Notes: a model not told the origin generated them from the letters alone. Counted from the first letter of the stretch, positions 27,371-41,450 are shown. The stretch: 64,000 nucleotides of DNA from Aphis gossypii (GCF_020184175.1 NC_065530.1:52925260-52989259), one strand, 5' to 3'. Numbers and translations are program-made.

Positions 27371-27595
27371 GAATACTAACGCGGATCTCCGGTAAATAAT
27401 GTACATATTATGAAACGCATTGAAAAAATACACTATACTACTATACTTGACCCGGAGAACGGAAAATTATGGTCATGCGATGTATACATATATAGTCTCT
27501 CGTTTACGTATATATATATACATCGGGCATGCTGATCATTACGGTTTCGAGATTCGCTGCAGCTGCAGCATCCGATGAAGCAGTCTCGTCGCACC

Positions 27596-27620
27596 TCTAT
27601 AGGTACCGGGTACCTATAGA
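27596..27620. repeat. Near-perfect palindrome, 12-bp arms
   Basis: TCTATAGGTACC (27596-27607), one G, then GGTACCTATAGA (27609-27620). It contains the TAGGTA word common in this window in both orientations. Confidence 0.9.
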
Positions 27621-27896
27621 AAATATTATAATAATATAATATAATATATACGATGGACCAACGATGGTCGCAGAACGCGCGTGTTGATGACGATCGTCGT
27701 CGTAGTCGCGTTTCTCTCGAGTTTAGCCGGTTGTCGAGATAATACCACACTGCCGCCGTACCTGTCAGCTCGTTTGTGCGGAATTCACGTTTATATATAC
27801 GCTTTACCGTAAGTTGCATATACACACTCGAGACGCACATACACGCACGCACGTGTTTACATACTATACACGTATATAATATATATGTATATATTT

Positions 27897-27914
27897 GTGT
27901 GTGTGTGTGTGTGT
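27897..27914. repeat. (GT)9 microsatellite
   Basis: A perfect dinucleotide run; the (CA)-type text before 27850 on the opposite strand sense makes the local DNA purine/pyrimidine alternating. Confidence 0.97.
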
Positions 27915-28991
27915 ATGTGTACCAGTAATATTTGATAGAGACGTGTGTCTCACTCCGGCGCAGGATAAAAATTTACACGTTATTTTCCGAGGACGTATGT
28001 ACGACCTATAACACGTACATAATAACGATATGTTGTATTGACGATCGGAATTCACGCGCGCCAATTGATTTTAAATCTAGTTTCTCTGCTGCCGCGTGGT
28101 ATAAATGCGAAGAAACGACTTTTGCGTATTGGAACATAGCGAACTATGTTACTTGGCGATATTATATATACGTATATTGGGTATACACGCTATAATTATA
28201 TTATATGATATATATATATATGTGTGTGTGTATAATTTTTTTTTATTTTATTGTCTCATGGCGATATTATTTCCCTTCCTTCCACTCCCCGTTGACGCGA
28301 CCGCCGTTGCGTGACAATTAAACGCAAAAACGCGATTTGGTCGACTTTGAGTGCAAACAGAACGTTAGACGGAGCAGAGGCGTATAATATACATAATACT
28401 ATTGTAATACTATAACGTGTGCACAAAAACAAAGACTTATACGTGTTGGTTTTCACGCGTTACCGATTGTTACTTATTCATAACACGCCGTTTTCTGTAG
28501 CGCATACAGATTTATGAATGTTTCTTAATTGACATCGATGCGCACATTACAACATTACCATACGAATGCAATGCGGTGTTGCCGGTGTATTATTTTATTC
28601 TTTTTGTTTTTCGACTAATTACTTGGCGCGCTCCACTGGCCGCGTACACGTCTTATACGAGATGAATATAAATTAATAATTATTTTTAATTGAGTTATTT
28701 CTTAAAAATTAGTACGTACCGAATAAATAAATAAAAACAGCAAATGTCACGACATCGCGATATACTGCAGTATACCATTTTATTGTTATTATGTGCTGTA
28801 TATTATTATTTAAGACGTTGAACTGTGATTTCGGTCCAATTGTATATGTACCTATTCGTATAAATAGCGGGGAAATATAACAATATTACGTAAATACGAT
28901 TATTTTTTCGATCAATTTTTTGGTAACTCGGCGTATTATAATATTATATACCTACGTAAACCGTTCCTGGTTCGTACTTATACACACAGTA

Positions 28992-29011
28992 AGAGAGAGA
29001 AAGAGAGAGAG
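28992..29011. repeat. GA-rich tract (GAGA-like)
   Basis: AGAGAGAGA AAGAGAGAGAG text, a sequence type that GAGA-factor-like proteins bind in insects. It lies upstream of the (CGG)5 run in the same island; any regulatory role is inferred. Confidence 0.6.
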
Positions 29012-29045
29012 CTGGCGGTATGCCGGTATATATTCATAATGTAAA

Positions 29046-29060
29046 CGGCGGCGGCGGCGG
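29046..29060. repeat. (CGG)5 trinucleotide repeat
   Basis: A perfect run followed by CAGCGGTGGC in the 29-kb island. Confidence 0.93.
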
Positions 29061-29580
29061 CAGCGGTGGCAATATATATAGCAAATGGCGGTAGTGGATC
29101 CGAAATTAGAGTAGTGCAGGTGTCGTATTTCGCCTTAGTTCGGGGTGATTTAGATAGTCCGACGTAATGAAATTTAAACCCGCTGACGATTAATGGCGCC
29201 GCCGGCCGCAAGTACACAAATTTTCGGTTGCCGGCGAGCGAACGCGCATTGCGGGATCGTTATAATTAATAATTCACGCGACCAGTGCCTGCGTGTGTGC
29301 CGAGGGGGTCTCCTGTTTTCAGTGCAAGGGGGATATTGTGGGATAAACTCGTGCGGTGGCAGGTAGGTATATATGCGGTCCCGTCGGTATCAGAAGACCC
29401 CCTCACGCACCGCCACTCTGTTTCTGCCGTCCCGTCACCTATACACTCGCCCGTCTGTGGGGAAACCAAAGTCGAATTTATGGCTCGTCCGCACAATGCG
29501 TCACAGCGTGCAGTGCGTATATTATGTACATACACCTAAGTGCGTATATCCGTTTTCAGGATCCGAACGAAACACAGATA

Positions 29581-30940
29581 TTTATTTATATTATATGGAT
29601 ATATATAGGTACGTTGGAATATATATTATATGGACGAATGGGCTCTTAAAAAATGTAAAGCACGTAAAGATCGAAAAACGCGTGACTTTAGATTTACACC
29701 ATTTAGATTTTTCTCAATTGTATACATACAGTGTAGGTTCTATTTACTGTCAGTTGAAAGTACGAGTATCGAATTGCTGAGCAAAGTAATAGACTCGTCG
29801 TGGAACATAATATTAAAAGCAGCCAATATGGTTAGATATTATATCTGTTAAAACGTCAACAACGATGGTTATTAGCTTACTTTTAGATAAGATGATATAT
29901 AAATTATGGATATAACAAAATAATATTACATTTATTAACAATATTTTTAAATTGAATTTATATCATAGAAAAATAAATATATTACTTCTGTGTTTTCTTT
30001 GTTAAGAGTAATGGGTGTTATAGAGTGAGACTGGGTTAGTAAAGGTTTTTTGTGCATCAGTTTATTTTGGTTATCACAATGATGCGACTGATTATAAGGT
30101 TTTCCTCGGAGGTGTTGCATGGAAAGACTATTCTTTGGCGTGGGATAGATTCGTGTATTTGATTCTGACACGAGTGATTATTACTTCATCTCTTTTTTTT
30201 AAAAAAGGGGAAATTTTCATTTTGTAACAGAAGTTTTTATGTTTCTTTATTTGTTTTCAAGTGGTTCTTTATTACTATTTTTTTTGCCGTGCTTCTTTTT
30301 TTCGCGGTTGATAGCATAAATTGAGTGTACCTATAAAGTAAAGGTTAGGTATTAGATTAGTTTTTATAAAATATTTAGATAAAGTAGGTTTATACTTTGC
30401 AGTTAAGTTTATTTTTGGAATAAGAACAAAATATTGTATATGTGTGAAAACGCGTAACTACTAATATATCATAATATCATATGGATAATTTATGCATGTA
30501 TAAAGTGTATTCGGTAGATCTTACGCATTCAAATGTAATATTATCAGATCTCTCTGATGTATATGATACTATGATGTATTGATGTGTAACTGAAATTGTA
30601 AGTACCATGTCTAAGCGCGCGCGTATGTATTAAATAGTCGCTATGTACTCGTTATTGCTGTTATAACTGAGTATTATTTTAATATTTTATGTAGATAAAA
30701 AACTGTGACTGCGCCTATTGTTTTACGTTTATAATATTATTATGTTTCATAATATAATACCATGTGTGTGTGTTTGTAATGTTTGTATGCATGTGACATA
30801 CGACAAAAATGTATTGTTTTGCAGTAAACATACACGATACGTTCCAGAGCTCTCTGCAGTTTTTGCACACTTGGTGTGAATGTTTTTTTTTTTTTAATAT
30901 AGGTTGATACGAAAAGTGTATTAAATAAAATATGATAATA
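29581..30940. other. AT-rich to mixed stretch
   Basis: No gene. The 135-codon plus frame from 29373 extends to 29780 across an obvious composition change and is not credible as one exon. Confidence 0.5.
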
Positions 30941-31818
30941 ATAACGTATTGTCTATATAGTTATGCCATCAACAATCACGCCCGGATAATCTTCCGCTAC
31001 GCCATCGTTGCTGCAGCGGTCGCGTGTGCCGAAGACGCGTAACCGCAAACGGGCGTGGCTGCGTTCGTACATTAATATATTATATATGTACATCGGCTAT
31101 TGGCATCGGTTTACCGATTATGTGTGTAAGTACCTATATAATATATTATATACAAAATATATAGATGCAAATGTGTATGTGTGCTTATTTCCTCAAACAC
31201 AGACATCATAACCCTATATAATATTATATGGTTATAGTATTGGGTACCTACCAAACCAAACCTAATGCCTACAGAGACTACACTTTGGCTACGGTCACAA
31301 AGTTTCCGACCAAAAAACGTTTTTGAACGAATGATATTTATATAATATAATAATATAACTTAAACGCTTCATTAAATATTATATAGTAATATATATTACT
31401 AAGATTTGACGGAGAGAAGTGTCCCCGTTAAACACAAAACAGTATGATAATATGGCAAAACATAACATTGTGTATAGATAACCTATATATAGAGAAACAA
31501 AACGTCGTGAGGTTTTCCTCGTCAGGTAACTCGAACGTTCGGATATACATTCGGAGAATTCGATTTTCGATGATTTTAGAATAGAAAAGGAATTATCTAG
31601 GTATAAGTACTGGAGAGATCGCAAATTTTTGGCGGCCGCTGCCAGTGTACCCATTGTTACCGGACAGTCCAGCTGCAGCCGACTACACCGTCGCCGCCGC
31701 TATTACAACTGCAGCTAGAAGAGGAGGGTTCGACCACGACACGCGGCCTTCTGTGGTGAAACGTGGGGCGATCATTTGCGCGGTAAAAATGTAAATTAAT
31801 AATAATAATATTATTTTA

Positions 31819-31839
31819 TCGTCGTCGTCGTCGTCGTCG
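31819..31839. repeat. (TCG)7 trinucleotide repeat
   Basis: A perfect CpG-containing triplet repeat with (TTA)8 about 105 bases downstream. Confidence 0.97.
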
Positions 31840-31944
31840 CCGGTACACCACCTGTACATCAGACTCCCGACTCGCATAATACCATACATTATATACCTAT
31901 ATACTTGTATTCTGATATTATATATAGAAAAATGTGTGTGTATT

Positions 31945-31968
31945 TTATTATTATTATTATTATTATTA
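31945..31968. repeat. (TTA)8 trinucleotide repeat
   Basis: A perfect triplet repeat within the 31-32 kb island. Confidence 0.97.
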
Positions 31969-32290
31969 TACTCGCACTCAAGCGTCGCACACCTCTTTCG
32001 GCCATAAATTAATGGCTGAGGCAAAAAAGACATGGCGGTCGACACGCAATTAATCTTGGAACGTTGCCGTGACACACACACTCACACTCACATACGCACA
32101 CACACGCACATGCTTACACTCAAATACTCGATACTCACATTTATACACTTGTGCTCCACGGCGGCACCAGTCGAAAATAAATAACCACGCGGGATGAGCG
32201 ATCGCGCAAGGGAAATCACGTCAGCTCCGGCGACGGCGGCGACCGTGCCAGCGACTCAGCCCCGAGATTTATGTCGAGATTTCCTATATA

Positions 32291-32335
32291 ATATATATAT
32301 ATATATATATACATATTTTAAGTGTGTGTGTGTGT
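32291..32335. repeat. Compound (AT)10 and (GT)7 microsatellite
   Basis: (AT)10 at 32291-32310 and (GT)7 at 32322-32335 are separated by 11 AT-rich bases. Confidence 0.95.
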
Positions 32336-32460
32336 ATTTCCGTCTATGTTTTGCTTGTATATAATAGTACGTATGACATAAACCTATATATACTTAGATC
32401 ATTGGTATAATATATCTATTGCGAATACCGTGGGCACTGCAGCAGCAGAATAGTATAAAC

Positions 32461-34490
32461 AATATTATTTATTTTTCAAAAGACAATATTATGATATTAT
32501 TTCGATTTACTAAAACTAAAATTGTTTTAAAATGAAATAATACCAAGAACTGTTTTGATATACCTCTGCAATTGCCGATCTATTTGCGTTATATTTAATC
32601 AATATTTTCCTCGAAAAATCAATTCCTAGAACTTTTTCAGACGAAAATAGTTTGGTATGCACAGAATATATTTATAATGATTCCGAGCCTATACGGCGAA
32701 TTGAACAACAACATATTGAATAACGAGTATGTATAAAAACTGTGCATTTTACTGTTTCTACAAATACATTATTATACATAGTGTTCGTTTCTCTGTACTG
32801 TTGAAAAGATGTTGGTCGTCTGAAATGCGTTCTTCGTGGATTTTTGGCACTCGCGGTATAGTACATTTATAAATAGGGATTAGGTATAGTGTATAATGAT
32901 AAAATATATGCAATATACATACGTTATACTGGCCCGTGGCATCGTCTGTTTTTTTTTTTTTTTGTCATTTCCCTTTTTGTTTCCGTCGTCGACGATGTCC
33001 TCTCCTCTTCACAATAATAATATAATGGACGTTCGGATGTTGTTTTTGTATATGGTATACACATATTATACATTTGGTCTTGGTCGCGTTAAAAATAACA
33101 ATACTCGACCAGACGACGGCAAAACTTCAAGAAAAAAAAAACACGTCCTGGCGGCAAAAACATTCAATTTCTAAAACCATCGCGCATATAACATTCAACG
33201 ACGGGACCATACGCCTACTCATTTTTCCACTAGAGACTATGAACGGATATTTCAACAGACGCGTATTATTTGATTTATACGTAGGTACCTATTGCGAATC
33301 GGTATTTATCCGCAGTTATGATTTTCCAGTCAACTCAATACTGCAGTTATTATGTGACCAGGTTGAACTAACACTATAAGTTATATTATTTTAAAATAGT
33401 TTTGTAGTCTATAAGACGAAATATTAAATAATATAAATATTAAGTATGCTTAACAAAACTTAATGCGTTACTACAATATACTAACAAACCATTCTCTGCA
33501 TTAGGAACATAATATAATAGATGTAACACGTATCTATTTACTTTTATTTTGTAAATAGGAGTGTAACGTAATATATTATGTAAACATGAAGTTTCTCGTA
33601 TCAAATTCCAAAATAACTTTATAGCTTCATCAGTTAAAATATTTGATTGAATGATGTTTTTGGAAAAATAAATTGAATGGTTATTGGTAATGGCTGTGTA
33701 CATTGCCGATTGACGATTACCTACTAATTAATTCTTTTAATAATAATATTAGGTATATAAATGCGATTAACTTAAAATGTGTTAATAATGTGTAAACATG
33801 ATTTATGTGTAACCTTAAAAAAGAATATAATACAGACATCATAGTGTAAATGAAATGCTTGTGTAAAATATATTTATATTATAATAACATAATCATGATC
33901 ATTCGTATGTCGCTAAGCTATACCAACAATTTACAAATATCACTTTTAAGTAAAAATTCAGTAATGGCTATTTGCTTAGTCAAAACTATAAGCACGACAT
34001 TTAAAAACTGATTTGATGTATTATGTAATATTATAAATTATTATTTTAAACTAATTTTTTGTTAATTATAAAAAGTGTTTTCAAGTGGCATAGATAAAGG
34101 TGGCGTGTCTCAATTTAATTTATTTTTAAGCTTTACTGTTTCAATCACGACGAAAAACAACCGGAAACTGCATTTACACATTTATATTTTTTAGTTTTTA
34201 CCGTTAATTTATAGTTTTGTAAATACACATCTATACATTAGACAGTATTATGGTTGGATAATAATTTATCCTTTAAATTCCGTCATGGCAGGTTTTAAGT
34301 GATATAGATCAATACAATTTAATAAAAATCGAGTGTAGCGACAGGAAACGGGAATTGTAAATTAATATATTAATAGGTATATGGGAAATCTTGTCTATAC
34401 AAATATCTACCTACAACTATTTACGTACATTTACATAATATACATAATAATGTTCTTATATAGCCATTATGATATTACCAATACGGTAAT
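32461..34490. other. AT-rich to mixed stretch
   Basis: Mostly AT-rich. The segment 32990-33380 is more balanced and carries a 101-codon plus frame of ordinary amino-acid composition but without an ATG until codon 56. Confidence 0.5.
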
Positions 34491-35240
34491 AATATACAAC
34501 GCAACAAAAGTGTTGGTCATCTCTGGGGGTTCGATTTGAAGAGGGACCATAATATTATCGTCACGGACCACCTCCGCAGGCAGGAGAGCCCCCCGAGATG
34601 ATAATAATAGTAATAGTAATAATAATAACGTTCATATATAATAAGACTTCTCAAGTTCTCGCTGAAGTTAACGCAGAGGCTGACCGAAAAGAGGAATGAT
34701 AATGGTGGACGGGCTCAGGTCAAGAGATAACAATGAGTTATCGTTACATTGGGACCCAATGGCAACGCGCAACTTTGAAGGGATTATTTACGACCAGAGT
34801 TTTCGAGAGCCTTGAGGGATCCTTACTCACATATACCCATACACACACACTTTTGGATATTAAAAAGTTTGGTGCCTGCTTTACATGTTTATTTTTTCTT
34901 TTCCTAGAAAACTTTACATTATAATATATATAATAACATGTACCTAACAATGCAGAGTGAGTTTACTTATAAGTTTATCAACAAAACGTTCGAGCATTAT
35001 TTTTCCCCCCTGGTTGAGCGCTATATTTTATACTCGTAAAGCTTTTTATGCTGTGTTACTTTTTTTTCTACTCGCCGTGTCTCCGAAAATAAAATTGGAA
35101 CCAAAGTTCATGATATAATCCCTCATCCGTTTTGGTTAGTTTTACAACAATCCACCCCTCTCTAGAATTGGTCGTAAAAAACATCCTCGGGCGCGTTTAC
35201 ATGTGCCCAGGACACGTGCGTGAATATCAACAGTTTTATG
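34491..35240. other. Mixed-composition block
   Basis: Contains the 34518-34600 inverted repeat, AAT/AGT triplet text, CTTGAGGGATCC (34811 area) and a CACGTG E-box at 35214-35219. May be regulatory; no gene. Confidence 0.4.
34518..34600. repeat. Inverted repeat, 11/12 match
   Basis: CATCTCTGGGGG (34518-34529) and CCCCCCGAGATG (34589-34600) pair with one mismatch across a 59-base mixed-composition loop. The G-rich arms make this less likely to be an AT accident than most inverted repeats here. Confidence 0.55.
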
Positions 35241-38200
35241 CGAAATTAAACGCGTCTCATTAATACCAAATAATTTGTATAGCATTTATGTACGAATATA
35301 TTATAATAGCCCTAATAAATATCGAATCGTACTTATTCTTGAATAAAACTAATGATTTGATTATATTACATTAATAATTCTATGAACATTTTTTTTTTTG
35401 AAAAAGTAAAACATACCGTTTTTGTTTTAAATCATTCAAAAGATTTATTAATTTTCAAATTAAAACCCGTTTAATGGATTGGATTAAAAACATGATTTTG
35501 TTTTTATATTTTATTATTCCAGTTTTATCTTTCCTTATAGTTGTATATAATTTGTGTGTGTTTTGAAACATGTTCTTTGCGTAGAACATGAGCATTATAA
35601 AAGCAATTTTCTAGAGAAAAAACACGAAGAAAAATGTTATTCTATTCTATATATTTACCATTGCATAATGAATAATGAGTGGCTTAAAAATGAATAAATC
35701 TTAGTTAGTACATTTAAAGTATGCGCGTCATTAAATTTAAAAGCAATTGTAGTTGAGTTGATTCTGAAAAAAAACTTTCAGATTTTAATAATGTATGCAT
35801 AATAAAAAAATCTATAAATCGTTGACTAATAAATAAACTTATACTTAACAACTCTCGGATTATAAACTTTGAATTACGTATATATTCGTATGTAAATGTT
35901 CAGAAATGCATTCAGTAAACTAGTAAAGTTAAATCGCACTTCATAATAGCTAATATTATCTGAATTAATAAGAAAAATTGTGAATTGTCTGTAGTTGAAT
36001 TGTTAGTCATAAATTATATACATAATATAATTATTATATTTATATTTATAATTCATAATAATTATTAATAACGCATTAAATTTTTATTTTAACATTCATA
36101 TTTTTTGGTAACAAAGCTTTACAATTTCATACACAGTTTCTTGGAAGTTGTTTTTGTAACATCTTAAATATATCAGAAGTTCTAGTCACAATATTTTTAT
36201 ATTTATAGGTGTTTAAAGTTTAATTTTATATTTTAATGCCTAACCTATATCATTTATAATTTAAATATAACCTATATAATGTACAATATTTTAAAAAAAA
36301 ACCCAAATCCTTTAATTGAAATATTTTTTGTGTTCAATGTTTTATCGTTTGATCCAAATAAATAAAAAATAATAATAAATAAATAAATAAAATTAATAAA
36401 TAATATTGTTACACAATAAATACAGTGATCTACTTAATAATTATAATATGTGGTAAATTTGAAACCTACTTTAAGTTGTAAAAACGATTACGATTTTATT
36501 TTTATCAAATGTGAATTCGTTAGCGTATTAATTATTTTTAATTTTTTTAAGATCTTTTACAATTCCTTAGTTTTTATGTTCTCATTTTCTTATACTATAA
36601 TGAGATAATACAAAATAATTTATATTATTTGTATTTGTAATGTTTAAATATTTCAGTTTATTTTGTATTGAGAATGTTAATGGAATTGTATTTTATTAAA
36701 TTTATACCATATGCGAAAATTCAAATTTTTAATAATTTAAAATTAGTAATTAGCTTAAAAAATTAGCTTAATGAGTAAAAAAAAAAATTAGTTCATATCA
36801 ATGCATATAATATATTTTTAACTATATCCCAAGTAAAAGGTAAACATTCATTTATTATTTAAAATTTGTTTTATGTATATTATTGTTTTGTTAATAACAA
36901 ATAACATTAAAAAATGATTCAAAAATATAATGATGTTTTAAAGATTATTTAAAGGACACTTAATTAAATATTAAATATATGATACAATTATAAAGCATTT
37001 ATTTAATTATAATAATTCAGCGTCTTACTTTTATACTTCTACTTCCGTTTGTATTTTTCGATTATACTATTCCATCGAAAGCATTTTCGAATCCAGCATT
37101 AATTTTATCGATGCACATTGTACGACATAGTTTACGGTTCATCGAAGTGGCGCATTTGAAATTTTATTGATGATGCATCTTCGCAGTGTTTTGTTTACGG
37201 TTGGTTGCTTACTTTTAATGAATTATTCATTTTAAAATTACGTGTTTTAGAATTTGAACTGACTTTCAGAACAAATAGTATACAGTATAGGCGAACTTGA
37301 ATAAACTGTCTAACAAAATGTGTTCAATAGTACAAATATTGTATAGTAGTGCCAAAAATATTTCGTTTTTTCTTGATATCTATATACGATCCTACATCAT
37401 ATAGCTATAAATTTTGAATCCCTCCGACTAAATAATATAATATTGTATGCTAGAGTATAATATGAGGCAATAATGGTGTTACCACGGTCGGTCGCGGCCA
37501 CTAATAATAATAATAAAAAAAAACCAGTTTCTAATTAGATGATATTTTATAATAGTAATGATTTAGAGTGAATTATAATGGTTTGCTATGTGTGGCAGAC
37601 GATAGATACGAGGGACACAAGTGTTGAACAAGTTACATTGCCATTATGATTTATTGTCACAAACGGCCGAAATTAAGACCGCAAGAAGTTGAATCCACAA
37701 CTCGATTAATCACGGTGGTCGGCTAAACACATGTATAAATAACTATTTCGGTATTCCAATCGAAAAATATGAAAAATTACTATTTGAATTGGTGTATTCG
37801 TTATTCCGACGACAACAATTTTGATTTTGACGATATAATTTCAAACTCGTTTGAGCAAACATATTTTATATCTACTTATAATAATATACGCAGAGAACTA
37901 TTCTTACAAGTTTTATTTATCTATTGGATCGAATATTGATGCTTGTCAAAGTTTTATATGTTTACGTTCAAAACTTTGTATCAGAATAAATTGTTGTTTT
38001 TTTATCATTTAATCCATTAATATTTTAAGTTTAATTTTTATATCATATTTTATTGTATAAATATAATTTGATATAAAAATTAGCAACATTATATTTACGT
38101 ATCTAAAAGTCACGGGAATAACTTACTATTCTTTTTTTTAAGTTTCTTTAATAATTTTAATACGATTAGTTTTTTGGGAGATAATTTTTGTAAAAAAGTA

Positions 38201-38690
38201 TAATTTGAAAATTATTTGATTGACCAAGTATAGCCATAATGTTCAGAATATTAACGACGCCCATAGTATAGTTGTAGGTATATTGTATAACATTAACATA
38301 ATAGCATGAGTATTATATTATTGGCAAGGAAGTTTATTAAACAAACAATATACTTTATGGTTTGGCGAACTCCATACTAAATTTATGTAATTAAATCTAT
38401 TCGACTAGATAGTAGATTTTCGTTTTCAGATATTAAGTTTAATTTGAGGTCACGGTAATCATAAAACATTTTGCTTAGCAGTTATATTATGTTATAAATT
38501 AATACATCTAGTTCAATACATGCATACAGTAGGCCAACCATGATAGTTTTTAGTCAGTATATTTTTATGGCAAATACTCGTATGATTAATATAAAATCAA
38601 TATATTCTTATAATTTTTTCGACTGTTATGTCGTATTTTTAAAAATGCACGAAGGATCGAGGAGATTTAGTAGTTGCAGCAGCTGTTTTT
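35241..38690. other. AT-rich stretch
   Basis: Over 3 kb of A/T-rich DNA. A mixed patch at 37590-37730 (CACGGTGGTCGGCTAAAC) and an E-box CAGCTG at 38680-38685 are the only marks. Confidence 0.6.
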
Positions 38691-39320
38691 AATAACTACA
38701 ATATAATATTATTATTAAAATAAAACTGCATCAAGTGAGCACGTCGCATCTGCAGCAGTGTTATCGGCGTGCACTCGTTATATTATTATAAACACAATAT
38801 ATATTATATACATATATATTGTATAAATAAGCATCGTATCGTAACCGAACAGAGCGAAATACATAAAAAAAAAGCTCCGGAAGATATATCGAAAGTCCTG
38901 TTCGAAAAGTTCAACTTTTGCGATATAAATCAACTAGGCTTTGAAATCCCGCATTGCAGGCGCTGATATATTGGACCGGGCCACGTTTCGCCGGCTCTCT
39001 GCCCTTCATCTTGATTCCAGTTTGGCTTTTTTCTCTTATTTATTTATGGGTTTCTTTTCTTCCCCGCCGCCGCTGTTTCCCGACTTCCCGTGTCCGCTGT
39101 CGCCGCAACGCCCAATGACCTTTATTCTCTTATCGGCAAAGCCCGTCAACGGGAAATAATAATAATTACATTTCTACCGAAAATCCCTCAGATACACGCC
39201 ATATATATATATTATACAATATATTATAGATACACGACCAACCCGCTAAATGGGGAGAAAATCAGTTTTATATAATATTTTTCTCGAAATATACCCTGAA
39301 ATACAATACAGGCGCACGTA
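38691..39320. other. GC-richer island
   Basis: CCGGGCCACGTTTCGCCGG (38975 area) and a C-rich run with CCCGCCGCCGCTGTTTCCCG at 39063-39082. Short overlapping frames only. Confidence 0.45.
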
Positions 39321-41450
39321 CATTATTATATGATACGTTATATATTAATCCCATCAAACATGTTTTGAATGTATTTTCTTAGGACTTAACCTTTAGGTTA
39401 TGCATACTAACTGTATGATGCTAGATAGATGCATACTATAGTCACACAATACATCTTTTATCTAATAAATCCCGCGCCCCAATGGTTATAACGCCGTGCT
39501 CACACGAAAATAAGTTATTTGGAATATTTTTTATTTCTACGGTAATGGTAATAATTTATCCGAGCTTTTTAATGCATTACAAACCGCATAGAAAGTCAAA
39601 TAATATTTTAAAATCGATACAATCGCCGCGTAAAGATACCTGCTGTAAGATTAAACGAAGTGTATATATTTTATGGCTTAAAGAAATAAATCTTAATTTA
39701 TTACCACATTTGTACATTTATTCATGCCAAGCACCCACCGCAGTGGAGTTGGTCTAAAACGATTTGGAACACACCAATGTAATTCATATAACTCTAATGT
39801 AAAATGTCCGTAAAGATTATTTTAAGTGTACTGACTTATCATACTGTAGTCGAAAACAAAAATTGTTGAGACATAATAATATTCTTTTACAGAATGAGTA
39901 CACTTAGGTAATTATAATTATTAATTTGTTAATATTATAAAATAAAATGTTTAAATTAGTGAAATCTAATTTACGTTTACATAATATCCACAGGTACCTA
40001 TACAACAATTTATATATAAATTCGTATAATCAATTATGTAATCATTATTTTTGAATAGGTAGATAGGTAAGTACAGCAATTTTCTGATTATTTAAACTTT
40101 TAAAGAGTGATAATTAAAGATTTTTAAAAACTAAAATCGTTATTCAATTGATAGTGTTTACATTGTTTCAATGATTAAGCATTGTATATTTCGTATTATA
40201 TCTACTATATTTTAATACTTTGAATGATAAAAAAAAAAATTATTTGAAAGTTATGTGTAGGTAATAAAATGAATCAGTATCATGAAATACTGAAACATAA
40301 TAATCGAAAATGAGTTGACTTAACCAAACAATTTTGTTCCTGATATAGGTTTATTAAAATAAATATTTAAATTTTAAACATAAATTTAACAATTATTGCT
40401 CGGTAAGTAATAATGTATATTAACATACGGTACCTATTACATTGTTATACATAGAATATTAGCCATTAGGATAGTATACTGTGTTTCTTATTGACTATTT
40501 AGAGAAAATAACGTAGATAAATTAATATTGTTACTGTGTATTGTTTACATATTATTTTTATTAATTAGTTTTAGATGACTCTTTTGGATTCCCAAATACT
40601 TATTATTATACTATGTACATTATACGTATAATATATTTATTGAATCAAATTCAATAAACAGCAGTAATTCTCTACTAACAATAATAACTATAAACAAAAT
40701 ACTATTTTATTTATTATATACAATCATCTATTGCATAAGTATTATTAGAGAATAAGATTTAAAGCAATTTACAGATATATTCTGTATTTCCTTAATGTAA
40801 AATGTACATCTAACTTATACTATTTACTAAACCTAGATAACTGTTATTAAATATGTTTATTAAATTAATAATAATTTCTAATAGTCTTAAAGTATAAACA
40901 TGAAATTTATTTAAATATTAAGTATAGATGTATAATTATATTAATTTTGTTTAATGTATTACAAATTTATTAAGCGATATAACAATAAAAACTTTATTCT
41001 TAAAAAAGATCACTGAAAGTTTCTACAATGTATACTTAAATTTTTAATATCGAAATATTTGGATTTAAATTAAATTATATATGAATTACTATTGAAAATA
41101 AAAATGTTATAAAACAAGATTCAATGTTATAGTTTTTACGATATATTTATGTTCCTCCATACACCAATAACTTTCAGCATTGGAGAAAAAATACATTTTT
41201 TGATAAATATTTAGGATAAAAATAGTTTTTACTTTTAATATTATTTTTTCTCTTGTGCCATCTAAGTATAATATCGTTTATACGATGATAACATTTTATT
41301 ATAACATATTATTATGTTTCTAAATCTTAACATACACAGTACACACCTATACCAATGCGATCACTTACGAATTTATTATTATTGTAAAGTTATTGCCAAA
41401 TAAATATTAAATTTCGCAATGGTATATTATTTGTATAAACTTCATCACGT
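39321..41450. other. AT-rich stretch
   Basis: Nothing supportable; the 91-codon frame at 39482-39757 has no recognisable domain. Confidence 0.6.

Larger units (their letters stand above)
27371..28680. other. CpG-rich island with palindromes
   Basis: Contains the 14-bp palindrome GCTGCAGCTGCAGC (27556-27569), the 12-bp-arm palindrome at 27596-27620 and (GT)9. The 139-codon minus frame (27433-27852) is the longest in the window, but it starts at GTG and has no family resemblance. Confidence 0.5.
28681..29580. other. CpG-rich island after a short AT-rich lead
   Basis: GA tract, (CGG)5 and GCGCCGCCGGCCGCAAG (29195 area). A candidate 40-base micro-exon lies at 29323-29362. Overlapping frames occur on both strands. 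Confidence 0.5.
30941..32460. other. CpG-rich islands with simple repeats
   Basis: Two patches, 30970-31130 (donor-like GTAAGTACC at 31124) and 31500-32290, with CAGCTGCAG at 31670-31678, (TCG)7, (TTA)8 and CA-rich text at 32066-32120. No supported exon. Confidence 0.5.

Noticed and set aside
27433..27852. 139-codon minus-strand open frame, longest in the window
   Set aside because: It starts at GTG, has Tyr/Arg/Ser-rich text arising from TA repeats and CpG triplets, no domain, and no splice context.
29373..29780. 135-codon plus-strand ATG frame
   Set aside because: It crosses a sharp change from GC-rich to AT-rich DNA and overlaps two other plus frames and one minus frame.
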